Part shown: piece by piece, positions 62,086-64,000 of the stretch | Numbering within the stretch: position 1 is the stretch's first letter | Layout of the letters: every line of letters begins with the position of its first letter | DNA from: Pseudorasbora parva | Lineage: Eukaryota > Chordata > Actinopteri > Cypriniformes > Gobionidae | Direction: 5' to 3' | Assembly: GCF_024679245.1 (NCBI RefSeq) | Contig: NC_090172.1 | Location: 40,226,653 to 40,290,652 of the forward strand | DNA length: 64,000 nucleotides | Made by a program: the position numbers and the translations under genes | Notes under the pieces: generated by a model | Seen by the model: the letters and a program-made list of their open reading frames with translations, nothing else | Database searches by the model: none | Told to the model about the DNA's origin: nothing

Positions 62086-64000
62086 CTATGAGCCTAGCCC
62101 CCTCAGAGGCCAGGCCCACAGTTTCCACATCTCCGGGCGTGGGTGCAGGAATCTCCCGCCCGCCTGAGAGAGTAGATCCCTCCTGGTCGGAATCTCCATC
62201 GGAGAGCCTTCCAGGAGAGATATCAGGTCCGAAAACCATACTCGGGTCGGCCAGTTCGGAGCCACTAGAAGTACCTGGGCTCCGTCCCGGCGTACGCTCT
62301 CCAGAACTCCTGGAAGCAGGACAATCGGGGGGAAGGCGTACAGAGGCAGCCTCGGCCACTCCTGTACCATGGCATCCAGCCCCAGCGGGGCCGGATGGGT
62401 CAGAGAAAACCACTGCGGGTAGTGGGAATTCTCCGCCGAAGCAAATAGGTCTATTTCTGCTTTCCCATAAACCTTCCAAAGGAGCTCCACCACCTCTGGG
62501 TGGAGTCTCCATTCCCCGGGCCTCGGCCCCTGTCTCGACAGGCTGTCTGCTTCCTGATTCAGGGCCCCCGGGATATATACTGCCCTGATTGACAGCAATT
62601 TCCCTTGGGCCCACAGGAGGATCCGATGTGCCAATTTGTCCAACGGACGAGACCTCAGACCCCCCTGGTGATTTATATAGGCGACCACGGACGTGTTGTC
62701 TGTCCTGACTAGTACGTGGTGGCCCCTGAGGTCGGGCAGGAACTGTTTCAATGCAAGAAACACTGCGAGCATCTCTAGCCGATTTATGTGCCAGTGCCGC
62801 TGATGTTCCTGCCATAGACCCTGGGACGAGCGACCACTCATGGTCGCCCCCCAGCCCGTGAGAGAGGCATCTGTCGTTAGCGTTACGCGACGAACATGAG
62901 CCCCCAACACGGGACCCTGAGATAAAAACCCCGGGTTTTTCCACATGACCAGAGCACGTAGGCATCGCCGCGTGACTTTGATCGTGCGGAGCGGGTTTCC
63001 CCTCGGGGAGAACCCTTTTGTTTTGAGCCACCACTGCAGTGGCCTCATGTACAGTAGGCCAAAAGGTATCACGTTGGACGCTGCTGCCATGAGACCTAAC
63101 AGTTTCTGGAACTGTTTCACAGTGACGGCTCGGCCTAGCTTCTGCTCTTTGACGGCTGCCAGGATCGATGCTATGCGTGTTGGCGATAATTGCGCCCGCA
63201 TAATTACAGAATCCCAGTTCACACCTAGAAAAGTGGTTCTCTGAGCCGGAGAAAGCACACTCTTCTTGGCGTTCAGCCTCAACCCCAGCTTCGACATATG
63301 GGCGAGAACAGCATCTCGATGCTGAACCGCCATCTGCTCTGTATTCGCTAGAATCAGCCAGTCGTCGATATAGTTCAGAATGCGGATGCCCTGCAGACGC
63401 AGCGGCGCCAGAGCTGCATCCACACACTTTGTGAACGTGCGGGGTGACAGTGCTAGACCGAAGGGAAGTACACGATATTGGTATGCCTCTCCCCCGAAGG
63501 CAAACCTCAGGAACTTCCTGTGATGTGGAAGGATGGAGACATGAAAATACGCATCTTTGAGGTCTATGGTGACAAACCAATCCTCCGACTTGATCTGCGA
63601 TACAATCTGTCTGAGTGTAAGCATCTTGAATTTGAGCTTGGCCACCGAGCGATTCAATAGCCGCAGATCTAATATCGGCGTAAGCCCCCATCCTTCTTCG
63701 GCACGATGAAGTAACGGCTGTAAAAGCCAGACTCCCTGCTGGAAGGGGGAACCCTCTCTATAGCCCCTTTTTGCAGGAGTGTCTCTACTTCCTGTGCCAT
63801 TACCAGAGCCTGCTCCGGGCCCACCTCTGTAGGTAGGACACCGCAGAAAGGAGGTGGCCGACTTCTGAATTGAATGGCGTACCCCTTTTCTATTATCTGC
63901 AGGACCCAATGAGATATATTTGATAGACGTTTCCACTCGTCTAGAAAGTCTACTAAGGGAACCAGCCTCTCGAGGCTGGCCTCTGGTGTATTTTGAGCAA
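62086..64000 (-). pseudogene. DIRS-B reverse transcriptase/RNase H (one frameshift; N-terminus outside window)
   Basis: One open stretch (62086-63936 on the minus strand, 616 residues) holds most of the enzyme. RT motif A is TIDLKDAY (D125), motif B is LPFGLALSPRTF (~158-169) and motif C is YIDD (189-192), followed by a thumb to ~300. RNase H has acidic residues in TTDASLTGWG (D356), INRLEM (E388), RTDN (D413) and NQEADSLSR (D464). A connector ends WPLRGLGS before the stop at 62086. The first ~84 residues of this stretch are not RT. The proper upstream frame, with SRYFIVPKKDGG at about 63680-63720, runs on to the window edge, so a single-base indel near 63676-63685 separates it from motif A. 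Catalytic motifs are intact but the protein is interrupted. Role: reverse transcription of the element RNA. Confidence 0.9.

Larger units (their letters stand above)
60861..64000 (-). mobile_element. Second DIRS-like element (DIRS-B), 3' part only, window-truncated
   Basis: It begins right after AAC (60858-60860) inside a satellite monomer and continues past the window end. Gene order on the minus strand is RT/RNase H, then YR, then ICR and 3' terminal repeat, so it has the same orientation as DIRS-A. The ends follow the same plan but differ in sequence: 'gtctcaggttacgtatg' here against 'gtctcgggttactattg' in DIRS-A. This makes it a related but distinct subfamily. Gag, the 5' ITR and the right junction lie outside the window. 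RT and YR each carry a visible lesion. Confidence 0.92.

Noticed and set aside
61743..62588. A 281-residue plus-strand frame opposite the DIRS-B RNase H/YR region
   Set aside because: It is antisense to well-supported RT/RNase H motifs, has no recognisable domain, and such shadow frames are common opposite GC-rich coding sequence.

Overview
The window is repetitive, non-coding eukaryotic DNA from what is most likely a teleost fish, possibly a cyprinid. The organism call is an inference. It rests on two DIRS-type tyrosine-recombinase retrotransposons of the kind common in fish genomes, on a long AT-rich satellite, and on the absence of any host gene I could recognise.

Layout: (1) 1-32079, a satellite array of ~392-396 bp monomers. 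(2) 32080-37340, one complete but defective DIRS-like element (DIRS-A), coding on the minus strand. (3) 37341-60860, the satellite resumes. (4) 60861-64000, the 3' part of a second DIRS-like element of a different subfamily (DIRS-B), also on the minus strand and cut by the window end.

The satellite has at least two monomer classes. One carries a CACGTG-containing segment and the other an 'aacttgaatttttaacg'-type segment. Nearly every monomer carries a 12-bp perfect inverted repeat with a 7-nt loop. On top of the monomer period there are long near-identical duplications: a 13,503-bp period (4639-17391 against 18142-30894), a 4,328-bp offset, a 5,110-bp offset, a 3,932-bp offset, and an exact single-monomer duplication at 47431-48222. 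The many 60-86 aa reading frames in the array begin at the same TTG of each monomer and are not genes.

DIRS-A shows the DIRS architecture clearly. It has inverted terminal repeats (168 of 169 bp identical over the core), non-identical terminal extensions, and an internal complementary region (ICR) made of inverse copies of both extreme ends joined through GTT. It lies in the satellite at AAC with no target-site duplication, and a paralogous empty site exists at 42451-42453. Its gag, reverse transcriptase/RNase H and tyrosine recombinase regions are all broken, and the RT has lost the catalytic motif C. DIRS-B has the same end/ICR design and the same AAC target. It keeps recognisable RT (YIDD) and RNase H domains, but has a frameshift upstream of RT motif A and a deletion removing the first catalytic Arg region of the recombinase. 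Neither copy looks autonomous.
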